Shown here one piece after another: positions 16,574 through 24,659 of a stretch of 34,417 nucleotides of DNA. The DNA comes from Lolliginicoccus lacisalsi. Its GTDB lineage: Bacteria > Actinomycetota > Actinomycetes > Mycobacteriales > Mycobacteriaceae. Each line of letters opens with the position of its first letter. Within the stretch, counting starts at the first letter, position 1. The notes below the pieces were generated by a model. The model made no database searches, was not told the origin of the DNA, and was given only the letters and a program-made list of their open reading frames with translations. Position numbers and translations under genes: made by a program. The DNA is taken from assembly GCF_014841105.1 (NCBI RefSeq), contig NZ_JACYWE010000002.1:1-34417 (forward strand), written 5' to 3'.

Positions 16574-17737
16574 TCAGGACCAAGCGTGGCTTGTATCGTT
16601 GACCAGCCGCACCGACGCTCCCCCATCCGGGTAGAACTCCGCGATGCTCAGCGACACCAGATCAAGGTGCAGCCGGTACAGCAACGACGGCCCCGCATCC
16701 AGCGCCATGCGCAGCATCGTCTTGATCGGCGTCACATGGCTCACGACGAGCACATTCGCACCACCATGCGCAGCGATGAGCTCGTCGCGCGCCCGCCGCA
16801 CGCGCCGATGCACCACATCGAAGCTCTCCCCGCCCGGCGGTGCCACCGACGTATCCGACAACCACCGCTCGAACAGCACAGGATCGCGCTGCGATGCCTC
16901 CGCGAACGTCAGGCCCTCCCAAGCGCCGAAGTCGGTCTCGATCAGCCCCTCGTGCACCTGCACCTCCAGGCCGAGCACGTCGGCGGCCGCGGCGGCGGTG
17001 GCACGGGACCGTTGCAGCGGGGACGACACCACCGCGGCTATGCGCCCCCGCTGCCTCGCCATGCGCTGCGCCGCCGCAGCAGCCTGGCGCTCGCCCTCCT
17101 CGGTGAGCGGGTGATCGCCACGACCGGAGTAGCGGCGCTCCACCGACAGGCGCGTCTGCCCGTGGCGCAGCAGCAGCAGGCGGGTGGGATCCCCCGTGGG
17201 GCGCGTCCATCCGGCGGCGGGAGCGCTTGCCGGCGCGGGGTCCGCTGGCTCTGCCGCTTGCTCGGGAGCACTGCTCGGGGCAGTGCCCGTTCGTGGCTCT
17301 CGCGGCGCCGCACCGCGATCCATCGCGCGGTTGGCCAGGGCATCAGCGTGCTTGTTCTCCGCGCGCGGGATCCAGGTGTAGCTCACCGACTCGAAGCCGG
17401 CGGCGATCTCGCGGGCCCGGCGGGACAGCGGGATCATGTCGGGGTGCTTGACCTTCCACCGGCCCGACATCTGCTCGACGATGAGCTTCGAGTCCAGGCG
17501 CGCCTCGACGATGCGCGCGCCGATCCCCGCGGCGGCCTCGAGGCCAGCGATCAGGCCCTGGTACTCCGCGACGTTGTTGGTGGCCTCGCCGATGTACTCA
17601 TCGCGCTCGGCGAGCACCGCGCCGGTGGTGCTGTCGCGCACGACAGCGCCGAACCCAGCGGGCCCGGGGTTGCCCCGCGATCCACCGTCCGCTTCCAGGA
17701 TGACCCTGCGGTGGGCCGCGGGCTCAGTGCTGCTCAT
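16574..17737 (-). CDS. RNase HI / histidine phosphatase fusion (Rv2228c-like)
   Basis: 387 residues, two enzymes in one chain. RNase HI domain (about 10-145) cuts RNA in RNA-DNA hybrids: carboxylates in EADGGSRGN, NNVAEYQGL, RLDSKLIVEQ and NKHADALANRA. A Pro/Ala-rich linker (about 145-175) leads to a phosphoglycerate-mutase-like phosphatase (about 180-385): LLRHGQTRLS catalytic His, SSPLQRS, ETDFGAWEG and VSHVTPI second His. Family knowledge: this fusion in mycobacteria has RNase H and alpha-ribazole phosphatase (cobalamin pathway) activities. Nearby cobC and cobD support the vitamin B12 role. GAGGCAGGCA precedes ATG 17737. It begins 18 nt after the zinc-ribbon gene, so the two are cotranscribed. 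Confidence 0.95.
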   Translation of the reverse strand: MSSTEPAAHRRVILEADGGSRGNPGPAGFGAVVRDSTTGAVLAERDEYIGEATNNVAEYQGLIAGLEAAAGIGARIVEARLDSKLIVEQMSGRWKVKHPDMIPLSRRAREIAAGFESVSYTWIPRAENKHADALANRAMDRGAAPREPRTGTAPSSAPEQAAEPADPAPASAPAAGWTRPTGDPTRLLLLRHGQTRLSVERRYSGRGDHPLTEEGERQAAAAAQRMARQRGRIAAVVSSPLQRSRATAAAAADVLGLEVQVHEGLIETDFGAWEGLTFAEASQRDPVLFERWLSDTSVAPPGGESFDVVHRRVRRARDELIAAHGGANVLVVSHVTPIKTMLRMALDAGPSLLYRLHLDLVSLSIAEFYPDGGASVRLVNDTSHAWS

Positions 17738-17755
17738 TGCCTGCCTCGCGCATCG

Positions 17756-18478
17756 TCACTTGCGGACCAGGATGGCATCGCACTCGGGGCATTGCAGCAC
17801 CCGGTCGGCGGGGGCGGCGTTGATCCGCGCGAGCTCGCCGCGGTCGAGCTCGATGCGGCACGCGCCGCACTTGCCGCCGTTCAGCACGCCCGCGCCCAGT
17901 CCGCCCGCCCGCACGCGTGACTCGTAGAGCGCGAGCAGCTCCGCCGGGAAGGAGCCCGCGATGGCGTCGCGATCGGTGGCGCAGCGCCGCTCCGCGGTCT
18001 CGATGTCCGCGAGGGCCTCATCGCGATGACGCTTCACCTCAGCGATCTGCGACTCGACGTGGGAGACCTGCGCTCCCGCGTGCTGGAGGTCGGCCTCCGC
18101 TGCCTCGCGCTGCTCCATCACTTCGAGGGTCTCGTCCTCGATGATCGATTTGCGGCGCGCGAGGCTGTCGAGCTCATGCTGCAGCTCGGTGAGCTGCTTG
18201 GCAGGCAGCGTCCCGCCACGCTGCAGCTCAGTGTCCTTCTCCTCGCGCATGCGCACCTGGGAGAGTTCCTTCTCGTGGCGCTTGATATCGCGGTCGAGAT
18301 CGTCGAGCACGATCTCCTTGCCCACCGCGTCGTCCTTGCGGGCGCGGAGCTCCTCGGCGAGACGATCAAGCTCCTTGTCCTCGGGCAGGGTGCGGCGCCG
18401 GTGCCTCAGCCGCAGCATCTCTGCGTCCACGGCGGCGAGGTCGAGGAGCCGTAGTTGAGTCTGGGGTTCGGCGTTCAA
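17756..18478 (-). CDS. Coiled-coil C4 zinc-ribbon protein (Rv2229c-like)
   Basis: 240 residues. A long antiparallel coiled coil rich in Glu/Arg/Leu (about 10-175) is followed by a zinc ribbon with four cysteines: CGAC near 203-206 and CPEC near 229-232. Family knowledge: proteins of this type (for example HP0958) bind zinc and act as adaptors for RNA or protein partners; the actinobacterial role is not established. The start is TTG 18478, giving MNAEPQTQLRLLDL in line with relatives, with GGAG about 10 nt upstream. It is separated from the Nif3-like gene by 108 nt in which I see no gene or hairpin. Confidence 0.92.
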   Translation of the reverse strand: MNAEPQTQLRLLDLAAVDAEMLRLRHRRRTLPEDKELDRLAEELRARKDDAVGKEIVLDDLDRDIKRHEKELSQVRMREEKDTELQRGGTLPAKQLTELQHELDSLARRKSIIEDETLEVMEQREAAEADLQHAGAQVSHVESQIAEVKRHRDEALADIETAERRCATDRDAIAGSFPAELLALYESRVRAGGLGAGVLNGGKCGACRIELDRGELARINAAPADRVLQCPECDAILVRK

Positions 18479-18586
18479 GTCTCTGCGCTCCGTTATTCAG
18501 GTCTAGGTGGTCGTGCAGTGCTGGCTAATCGCACTACCCTACCGCCTCGGTCGTGACGCTTCCGCTGCCTTCCATACCGCTTTTGC

Positions 18587-19747
18587 TCAGCTTGGCCCGA
18601 CCGATGCCACGGTCCAGGGGTCGGTGCGCAGCCCGGTCACGGCCACGTGCACACCGCGCGAAGCCAGGGCTTCATCGAGGAGCCGCCGCGCCTGGTCGCA
18701 CCAGGGAAACTCGCTGGCCCAGTGCGCGACATCGATGAGCGCCGGGCCACCTGCCCGCAGGTTCTCGTCGGTGGGGTGATGGCGGAGGTCAGAGGTGACG
18801 TACGCATCGACACCGAGCCGTGCCACCGTGGCGAGCAGGGAGTCCCCCGCTCCGCCGCAGACAGCGACGCGGCGCACCAGCCGCTCGGGATCCCCGGCAG
18901 CGCGCACGCCCCACACCGTGGACGGCAGCGCCCGCGCCACGCGCTCGGTGAACTGGCGCAGGGGCTCGGGCTCGGGCAGCTCCCCCACGCGGCCGAGGCC
19001 TTCCCGCGAGTGGAGGGAAGCATGCTCGAACACGTCGTAAGCCGGTTCCTCGTAGGGGTGCGCATCGAGCAAGGCCGAGCGGACCAGTTCACGCTTGCCT
19101 CGCGGGGCGACAACCTCGAGGCGGTCCTCGGTGACGCGCTCGAGCTCCCCGATCTCCCCGAGGGTCGGATTGGCTCCCGCAACGGGCCGGAACTGCCCGG
19201 TGCCGGTGACGCGCCAGCCGCATTCGCGGTAGTCGCCGAGCTCTCCGGCACCGGCGGCGAACATCCCGTCGGCAACAGCAGCAGTGTCCTCCACGGGCAC
19301 GAACACGATCCACTTGTCGAGCTGCGCCGTCGGCTTGGGCGCGATGGGGCGCTCGACCCGCAGGCCCAGCGCCTCCGCGAGAGCATCCGAGACCCCGGGG
19401 CTCGCCGAGTCCGCATTGGTGTGCGCGGTATAGAGCGCGCACCCGGCGGTGATCAACCGATGGATGTGGGCGCCCTTCGGAGTGCTCGCCGCGACGGTGT
19501 CGACACCGCGCAGGAGCAGCGGGTGGTGGGCCACGATGAGGTCGGTGCCCAGCTCGATCGCTTCCTCCACGACAGCGCCGGTCACATCCACGCACAGCAG
19601 GATGCGGCGCACGGGCGCGGCGAGATCGCCGCACACCAGGCCGACGGAGTCCCAGTCCTCTGCAAGGCGCGGCGGGTAGGCGGACTCGAGCACGGCGATG
19701 GCATCCGCGATGGTGGCGGGACGCTCGTTCACGCTAGGTTGCTGCAC
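18587..19747 (-). CDS. Nif3-like dinuclear metal-binding protein (Rv2230c type)
   Basis: 386 residues, NIF3/YbgI family, the long form with an inserted PII-like domain in the middle (about 140-240, WIVFVPVED...AHPYEEPAYDVFE). Metal-binding residues are in VAHHPLLL near 73, HTNAD near 109 and DVAHWASE near 335. It is annotated in databases as GTP cyclohydrolase 1 type 2 homologue, but its reaction in the cell is not established. Start GTG 19747 has GAGGAG 5 nt upstream and lies inside the 3' end of cobC (19-nt overlap); a second GTG at 19732 would give a 4-nt GTGA overlap. Either way translation is coupled to cobC. Confidence 0.93.
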   Translation of the reverse strand: MQQPSVNERPATIADAIAVLESAYPPRLAEDWDSVGLVCGDLAAPVRRILLCVDVTGAVVEEAIELGTDLIVAHHPLLLRGVDTVAASTPKGAHIHRLITAGCALYTAHTNADSASPGVSDALAEALGLRVERPIAPKPTAQLDKWIVFVPVEDTAAVADGMFAAGAGELGDYRECGWRVTGTGQFRPVAGANPTLGEIGELERVTEDRLEVVAPRGKRELVRSALLDAHPYEEPAYDVFEHASLHSREGLGRVGELPEPEPLRQFTERVARALPSTVWGVRAAGDPERLVRRVAVCGGAGDSLLATVARLGVDAYVTSDLRHHPTDENLRAGGPALIDVAHWASEFPWCDQARRLLDEALASRGVHVAVTGLRTDPWTVASVGPS

Positions 19748-20820
19748 TGCTGCTCCTCATCCAGGGCGTCGATGGCCTGCACCAGCGTGTCTACCAGAGG
19801 CTGCTCGCGCACCGCGACCCGGATGACGCGGTCGTCGAGGCCGGGAAAGGTATCGCAGCGGCGGACGGCCACGCCACGCCCGCGCAGGCCCTGCCGCAGG
19901 CCTTCGGGAACGCCCAGCAGCACAAAGGGAGCGCTGGCGGGAGCGACCACCGAGATGCCGCGATGGCGCAGTCCACCCAGCCTGGCGAGGAGGTACTCCC
20001 GGTCCGCCGCGATGCGTTCGGCGATCCGCGCGGTCTCTGTGATCGCGCGATCGCTGGAGCACGCGGCGAGCGCCGTCATCGCGAGGGTGCCCACCGGCCA
20101 GTGCGGTCTCGGCCGCGCCAGGCTTTGCAGCAGCTCCGGGGCGCCGAGCGCGTAGCCCGCTCGCAGCCCGGCCAGCCCCCAGGTCTTGGTGATGCTGCGC
20201 AGCACCAGCACATCATCCGCACCCTCCGCCGCGCAGGATCCGATCTCCCCCGGTACGACGTCCATGAACGCCTCGTCGACCACCACGAGTCGTCCTGGCG
20301 CACGCAAGGCCTCGATGCTCGACCGCGGGTGCAGTACCGACGTCGGATTGGTCGGGTTGCCCACGACCACGAGATCAGCATCGCGCGGGATGGTGGCCTG
20401 GGCGAGGTCGAACGGCGGGCGCAGGATCACGCGCGTCACCGGGATGCCTGCGGAGGCAAGGACATGCTCGGGCTCGGTGAAGGACGGGTGGATCACCACA
20501 GCGTGGCGCGGCGCGAGGCCGGGCAGCAGCGCGAACCCCTCGGCGGCACCGTTGAGCAGCAGCACCTCGTCGGGGTGGCGCCCGTGCCGCGCCGCGATGA
20601 CAGCCCGCGTTGCCCAGTCCTCCGCCCGGTCGGGATATCTCGCGAGATCCGGCAGCCGGTCGCGCAGCGCATGCTGCAACCAAGGCGGCGGCTCGGCGCC
20701 ATGCACGTTCACCGCGAGATCCAGCAGTCCGGGCGCCGCGTCGATGTCGCCATGGTGGCGCAGCGCATCCGCCCCGGCTCCCCGTCCGGGATCGAGCGAC
20801 TGCCGCGCGATGATGCTCAC
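19729..20820 (-). CDS. cobC: Threonine-phosphate decarboxylase-like aminotransferase, cobalamin pathway
   Basis: 363 residues, PLP-dependent class I/II aminotransferase fold. The PLP lysine is in SITKTWGLAGLRAGYALG near residue 222; GNPTNPTS near 160 and VVDEAFMDV near 188 are the expected cofactor-binding motifs. Family knowledge: in cobalamin synthesis this enzyme makes (R)-1-amino-2-propanol phosphate from threonine phosphate, for attachment by CobD. GTG 20820 (MSIIARQSL) gives the length of mycobacterial CobC (Rv2231c); the open frame continues upstream to 21069 but runs antisense through the HAD gene and has no similarity. It overlaps the Nif3-like gene and is divergent from the HAD gene by 49 nt. 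Confidence 0.93.
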   Translation of the reverse strand: MSIIARQSLDPGRGAGADALRHHGDIDAAPGLLDLAVNVHGAEPPPWLQHALRDRLPDLARYPDRAEDWATRAVIAARHGRHPDEVLLLNGAAEGFALLPGLAPRHAVVIHPSFTEPEHVLASAGIPVTRVILRPPFDLAQATIPRDADLVVVGNPTNPTSVLHPRSSIEALRAPGRLVVVDEAFMDVVPGEIGSCAAEGADDVLVLRSITKTWGLAGLRAGYALGAPELLQSLARPRPHWPVGTLAMTALAACSSDRAITETARIAERIAADREYLLARLGGLRHRGISVVAPASAPFVLLGVPEGLRQGLRGRGVAVRRCDTFPGLDDRVIRVAVREQPLVDTLVQAIDALDEEQQCSNLA

Positions 20821-20869
20821 GGGGCACCAGCCTAGTGCGGTGGCGATGCGGGACGGCATGATGGTCAGC

Positions 20870-21541
20870 ATGGCTCGCAGGTCCCGCTTCCCCGTTGTCC
20901 TCGTCGATCTCGACGGCACGATGACGGATTCAGCTCCGGGAGTGATCGCGAGCTTCCGCCATGCCGTCGAAGCGGTCGGCTTTGAGGTGCCCGCGGCGTT
21001 CCCGGTGCTGGACGTGGTGGGCCCGCCCATGATCGACACGCTCGCCTCGCTGGGCGTGGAGGGCGCCATCGCGGAGCGGGCGCTCGCCGCCTACTTCGAG
21101 CGCTACGGCACGCTGGGCTGGCAGGAGTCCACCGTCTACGACGGCATTCCCGAGGCGCTGGCGGCATTGCGCGGCGCGGGCGCCCGGCTCGCGGTCGCGA
21201 CATCGAAAGCCGAGACCAACTCCCTGAAGATGCTGCGCCACCACGGTCTCGAGCAGTTCTTCGAGGTGATCGGGACGGCGAGCGACGACGGCACGAGGCG
21301 GCGCAAGGCCGATGTGATCGCGCACGCGCTGCGCGAGCTAGGCATTCCGGTCGAGCGCGCTGCCCGTGATGTGGTGATGGTGGGCGATCGGATCCACGAT
21401 GTGGAAGGCGCCTCGGCCCATGGCATCAGCACCATCTCGGTCACCTGGGGCTACGGCAGCGACACCGAGCATGCCGGGGCGCGATGGGTCGCCAGCTCCC
21501 CCGAGCGCCTGATCGACTTGTTGCTCGACGCCAGCAGGTAG
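20870..21541 (+). CDS. HAD-superfamily hydrolase at the PtkA (Rv2232) position
   Basis: 223 residues, cytoplasmic. HAD motifs: I, VDLDGTMTD (nucleophile Asp near residue 13); II, VATSKAE (near 110); III, RRKAD lysine (near 146); IV, VMVGDRIHDVEG (near 168). The cap region between motifs I and II is helical, the phosphoglycolate-phosphatase type. In M. tuberculosis the syntenic gene is PtkA, reported as a protein tyrosine kinase that phosphorylates PtpA; the same pairing occurs here with PtpA 10 nt downstream. Sequence alone cannot tell whether this one is a kinase or an ordinary phosphatase. Starts at 20858, 20861 and 20870 are all in frame; the choice is uncertain and no strong ribosome site is present. 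Confidence 0.88.
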   Translation: MARRSRFPVVLVDLDGTMTDSAPGVIASFRHAVEAVGFEVPAAFPVLDVVGPPMIDTLASLGVEGAIAERALAAYFERYGTLGWQESTVYDGIPEALAALRGAGARLAVATSKAETNSLKMLRHHGLEQFFEVIGTASDDGTRRRKADVIAHALRELGIPVERAARDVVMVGDRIHDVEGASAHGISTISVTWGYGSDTEHAGARWVASSPERLIDLLLDASR

Positions 21542-21551
21542 AGTCGGATTC

Positions 21552-22007
21552 GTGCACATTACTTTCATCTGCACCGGCAACATCTGCCGCTCCCCGATGG
21601 CCGAGCGGATCCTCGCCGACGCGCTGCGCGAGCAGGGGCTGCACGATCAGGTCCAGGTGAGCAGCGCCGGGACCGGCTCGTGGCATGTCGGCGAGCCAGC
21701 GGATCACCGCACCGTCGCGGCGCTGCGGGACGCGGGCTACACCACCGAGCACGTGGCCGCCACGGTCGCGGCGGAGCACCTGCGGGCTGACCTGATCCTC
21801 GCGCTCGACAAGGGCCATGTCCGCGAGCTGCGCAAGCGCGGCGCGGACTTCGCACGGGTGCGATTGCTGCGCGAGTTCGATCCCGATGCGCAGTCCTGGG
21901 AGGTCTCCGACCCCTACTGGGGCAGCCAGCGGGAGTTCGAGGAAGTGCGCGAGCAGATCGAGGCCGCGATACCCGGCATCCTCGACTGGATCCGCGCGCG
22001 GCTGTAG
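21552..22007 (+). CDS. ptpA: Low-molecular-weight protein tyrosine phosphatase
   Basis: 151 residues, a normal length for the family. The active-site P-loop is CTGNICRS at residues 7-14 (C-x5-R-S) and the general-acid Asp is in SDPYWG near residue 118. It dephosphorylates phosphotyrosine substrates; in M. tuberculosis the orthologue (Rv2234) is secreted into host macrophages, which need not apply to an environmental species. The start codon is GTG 21552, because the next in-frame methionine would remove the P-loop. It follows the HAD gene by 10 nt and precedes SURF1, as in M. tuberculosis. Confidence 0.95.
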   Translation: MHITFICTGNICRSPMAERILADALREQGLHDQVQVSSAGTGSWHVGEPADHRTVAALRDAGYTTEHVAATVAAEHLRADLILALDKGHVRELRKRGADFARVRLLREFDPDAQSWEVSDPYWGSQREFEEVREQIEAAIPGILDWIRARL

Positions 22008-22085
22008 ACCGCGCGCCTGTGATCTTGGCGGCGTTCGGTGGCCGACGGTTTCGACCTGCCCGCCCCGCGCGGCTACCGTGGTAGC

Positions 22086-22913
22086 GTGCGCCGACTCGGT
22101 TTCCTCGTCCGCCCAGGCTGGGTGGTCCTCATCATCATCGTGGGCGTGTTCGCCTACCTCGCCTTCACCGTCCTCGCGCCGTGGCAGCTCGGCAAGAACG
22201 CGGAGACGGAGCAGCGGAACTCCCTGATCGAGCAGTCGCTCGACGCCGAGCCCGTGCCGGTCGATGAGCTGATGTCCGGCCAGGACGCGCTAGCCGCGGA
22301 CGACGAATGGCGGCGGGTCCTGCTCAACGGCTCGTACCTGCCCGCCGACGAGGTGGTCGCGCGGTTGCGGTCGGTCGATGCGACGCCCGGTTTCGAGGTG
22401 CTCACGCCGTTCCAGCTCGATAGCGGCCCGGTGGTGCTCGTCAACCGGGGTTTCGTGCCCACCGATGTGGGCACCGAGGTTCCCTCGTTCGCCGCGCCAC
22501 CCGAGGGCCAGGTCCGGCTCGAGGGCCGGGTGCGCATGCCCGAGGGCTCGACCGGCCGGGATGTCATCGACGGCGACGACGGCGTGATGCAGGTGTACTC
22601 GATCAACACCGAGGAGATCAGCGCGGCCACCGGCACGGACCTTCCTGCCGTCTACGTGCAGCTCGCGGCCGATCAGCCGGGCGGCCTCGGCGTGATCGGC
22701 TTGCCGCAGCTCGATGCGGGCCCGTTCCTGTCATACGGGTTGCAGTGGATCGCGTTCGGGATCATGGCGCCGCTCGGGCTGCTGTACTTCGTGCGCGCCG
22801 AGCTCCGGGAGCGCCGGGGCCGCGGCACCCGAAAGCACGAGGAGGCCACCGAGCCCGCGGCGCCCTCACGCCCGCGCGATGCGCTGGCCGATCGGTACGG
22901 CCACCACCGCTAG
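22086..22913 (+). CDS. SURF1-family cytochrome oxidase assembly protein
   Basis: 275 residues from GTG 22086 (MRRLGFLVRPGW), which matches the start of mycobacterial relatives; a longer reading from GTG 22038 adds 16 residues. Two membrane segments bracket an extracytoplasmic domain: VVLIIIVGVFAYLAFTVLA (about 13-31) and LQWIAFGIMAPLGLLYFV (about 220-238). SURF1 signatures are APWQLGKN, VLVNRGFVP and SYGLQW. Family knowledge: SURF1 helps haem a insertion during cytochrome c oxidase assembly. The tail after the second segment is charged and cytoplasmic. Its last 48 nt overlap the 3' end of cobD on the other strand. Confidence 0.92.
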   Translation: MRRLGFLVRPGWVVLIIIVGVFAYLAFTVLAPWQLGKNAETEQRNSLIEQSLDAEPVPVDELMSGQDALAADDEWRRVLLNGSYLPADEVVARLRSVDATPGFEVLTPFQLDSGPVVLVNRGFVPTDVGTEVPSFAAPPEGQVRLEGRVRMPEGSTGRDVIDGDDGVMQVYSINTEEISAATGTDLPAVYVQLAADQPGGLGVIGLPQLDAGPFLSYGLQWIAFGIMAPLGLLYFVRAELRERRGRGTRKHEEATEPAAPSRPRDALADRYGHHR

Positions 22914-23843
22914 CACCGCCAGCACGGCCGCACCAGCCTGCACGCGCCGGGAGAGGCGCACAGCGCGCCGCACATCAGCGACGCGAGGTGGCGGGCCCTC
23001 CCCCAGTGCTGGCCGCTCCTCCGTGCCATGCCAATACCTCGTGGTGCCGCCGAGCCGGATACCGAGCGCGCCCGCGGCGCTGGCCTCCGCCACTCCGGCG
23101 TTGGGGCTCGGGTGCGAGCGCGCATCCCGCCGCCACGCCCGCCAGGACCGCGCCGGGGATCCCCCCACGACGGGAGCCGAAGCGACGGTGATCATGCCGC
23201 AGCAGCGGGCCGGGAGCAGGTTCGCGGCATCATCAGCGCGGGCCGAGAACCAGCCGAAGCGCCCGTAGCGCTCCGAGCGATAGCCCACCATCGCGTCGAG
23301 GGTGTTGATCGCCCGGTAGGCGAGCGCTCCGGGAGCGCCCAGCAATCCCGCCCAGACGAGCGGGCCGATCGTGGCATCGGAGGTGTTCTCCGCGATGGAT
23401 TCCACCGTCGCCCGGGCGATGCCCGGCAGGTCGAGCAGGGCTGGATCGCGCCCGCACAGCGAGGGCAGCAGGTCGCGGGCCGCCTCCAGGTCACCTGCCT
23501 CGAGATGCCCCGCCATGCGCTCGCCCACCCGGGCCAGGCTCATGCCACCCAGGGTTGCCCACGTGGCACCGGCGGTCCACCCGATCCTCGCCAGCCGGGG
23601 CATTCCGTCCCGGGCCAGCGCGAGCTCCACCAGGCAGGCAGCACCCGTCGTTCCGCCCACCAGAACCAGCCAGTGCACAGCGCCCCGGCCACGGGAATCC
23701 CGGTACCAGGCTTGCTCGGCGCGGTGCGCGATAGTCCCGAATCCCGCGACGGGATGGAATCGCTGCGGGTCGCCCAGCCAGTGGTCCGCGAGGAAGCCCA
23801 GGGCTAGCCCCGCGGCCCTGCCCGCCGCCCACGAATGACGCAT
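22866..23843 (-). CDS. cobD: Adenosylcobinamide-phosphate synthase
   Basis: 325 residues, integral membrane protein (CbiB/CobD). It joins aminopropanol (phosphate) to adenosylcobyric acid, using the product of the CobC-type enzyme. Recognised by GFLADHWLGDPQRFHPV at the N-terminus, SIAENTSDATIGPLVWA near 168, NTLDAMVGY near 200 and ARADDAANLLPAR near 220, all hallmarks of the family. Hydrophobic segments are spread along the chain, with a last one at the C-terminus (AGAAVLAVLAVVAVPIG). ATG 23843 is clear; a longer open frame upstream has no similarity. It converges on SURF1 with a 48-nt overlap of coding regions. With cobC and the alpha-ribazole phosphatase domain it forms a split B12 nucleotide-loop set. 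Confidence 0.95.
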   Translation of the reverse strand: MRHSWAAGRAAGLALGFLADHWLGDPQRFHPVAGFGTIAHRAEQAWYRDSRGRGAVHWLVLVGGTTGAACLVELALARDGMPRLARIGWTAGATWATLGGMSLARVGERMAGHLEAGDLEAARDLLPSLCGRDPALLDLPGIARATVESIAENTSDATIGPLVWAGLLGAPGALAYRAINTLDAMVGYRSERYGRFGWFSARADDAANLLPARCCGMITVASAPVVGGSPARSWRAWRRDARSHPSPNAGVAEASAAGALGIRLGGTTRYWHGTEERPALGEGPPPRVADVRRAVRLSRRVQAGAAVLAVLAVVAVPIGQRIARA

Positions 23844-23978
23844 GCTCGTGCCCGCTCCCGCCTGCCCGTCGTCCTGGTTCGCATCCTGCCCGCGTCCTAC
23901 CCTGGCATGACGGGGCCGCAGCGAGGATCGGACCGTGGCCCGACGCTTCTGCCCGCCCGCCACGGCACCGTGGAGAGC

Positions 23979-24659
23979 ATGACACACACTGCGGTTCTCA
24001 GCGGGCGTGGCCTCACCAAGCGCTACGGTCCCCGCACCGTCCTGCACGACACCAGCATCGACGTCGAGCCACGGGGCACCCTCGCCATCATGGGACCCTC
24101 CGGCTCCGGCAAGTCCACCCTGCTGCATCTGCTGAGCGGCATCGTGCAGCCCGATGCGGGCGAGGTCCTCCTCGAAGGCACCGCCATCAGTGCCTTGCGG
24201 GAATCCGAGCGGACCGCGCTGCGGCGACGCGCGTTCGGGTTTGTCTTCCAGTCCGGCCAGCTCCTGCCCGAGCTGCCCGCGATCGAGAATGTCGCGCTGC
24301 CCCTCATCCTCGACGGCATGGCCGTGCGCGCCGCCCGCGATCGGGCAGCCACGTTCTTCGCGCCGCTCGGCATCGCCGGGCTCGAGGAGCGCCGTCCCGG
24401 CGAGATGTCCGGCGGGCAGGCCCAGCGCGTCGCCATCGCCCGCGCGATGGTGGCCCGGCCGACGGTGTTGTTCGCCGATGAGCCCACCGGCGCCCTCGAC
24501 GCCCGCACGTCCCAGGACGTGATGGGCATCCTCGTGGAGGCAAGCCGCCACCTCGGGACCGCGCTGGTCGTGGTGACCCATGATCCGCAGGTGGCGGGCA
24601 ACTGCGAGCACATAGTCCACATGCACGATGGCCGCCTCGCGCAGCGGAGCGCGTCATGA
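23979..24659 (+). CDS. ABC transporter ATP-binding protein (LolD/MacB type)
   Basis: 226 residues, a complete nucleotide-binding domain: Walker A GPSGSGKST near 39, Q-loop FQSGQLL near 91, signature MSGGQAQR near 145, Walker B VLFADEPTGALD near 165 and switch His in VVTHD near 205. The DEPTGALD form and its length are typical of partners of FtsX-like permeases. ATG 23979 is preceded by GGAG only 3 nt away; GTG 23970 is an in-frame alternative. The stop overlaps the permease start (ATGA at 24656), so the subunits are made together. Substrate unknown; such pairs export lipoproteins, peptides or antibiotics, or sense envelope stress. Confidence 0.93.
   Translation: MTHTAVLSGRGLTKRYGPRTVLHDTSIDVEPRGTLAIMGPSGSGKSTLLHLLSGIVQPDAGEVLLEGTAISALRESERTALRRRAFGFVFQSGQLLPELPAIENVALPLILDGMAVRAARDRAATFFAPLGIAGLEERRPGEMSGGQAQRVAIARAMVARPTVLFADEPTGALDARTSQDVMGILVEASRHLGTALVVVTHDPQVAGNCEHIVHMHDGRLAQRSAS

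Noticed and set aside
20821-21069. N-terminal extension of cobC
   Set aside because: Antisense to the HAD gene; family length fits the GTG at 20820.
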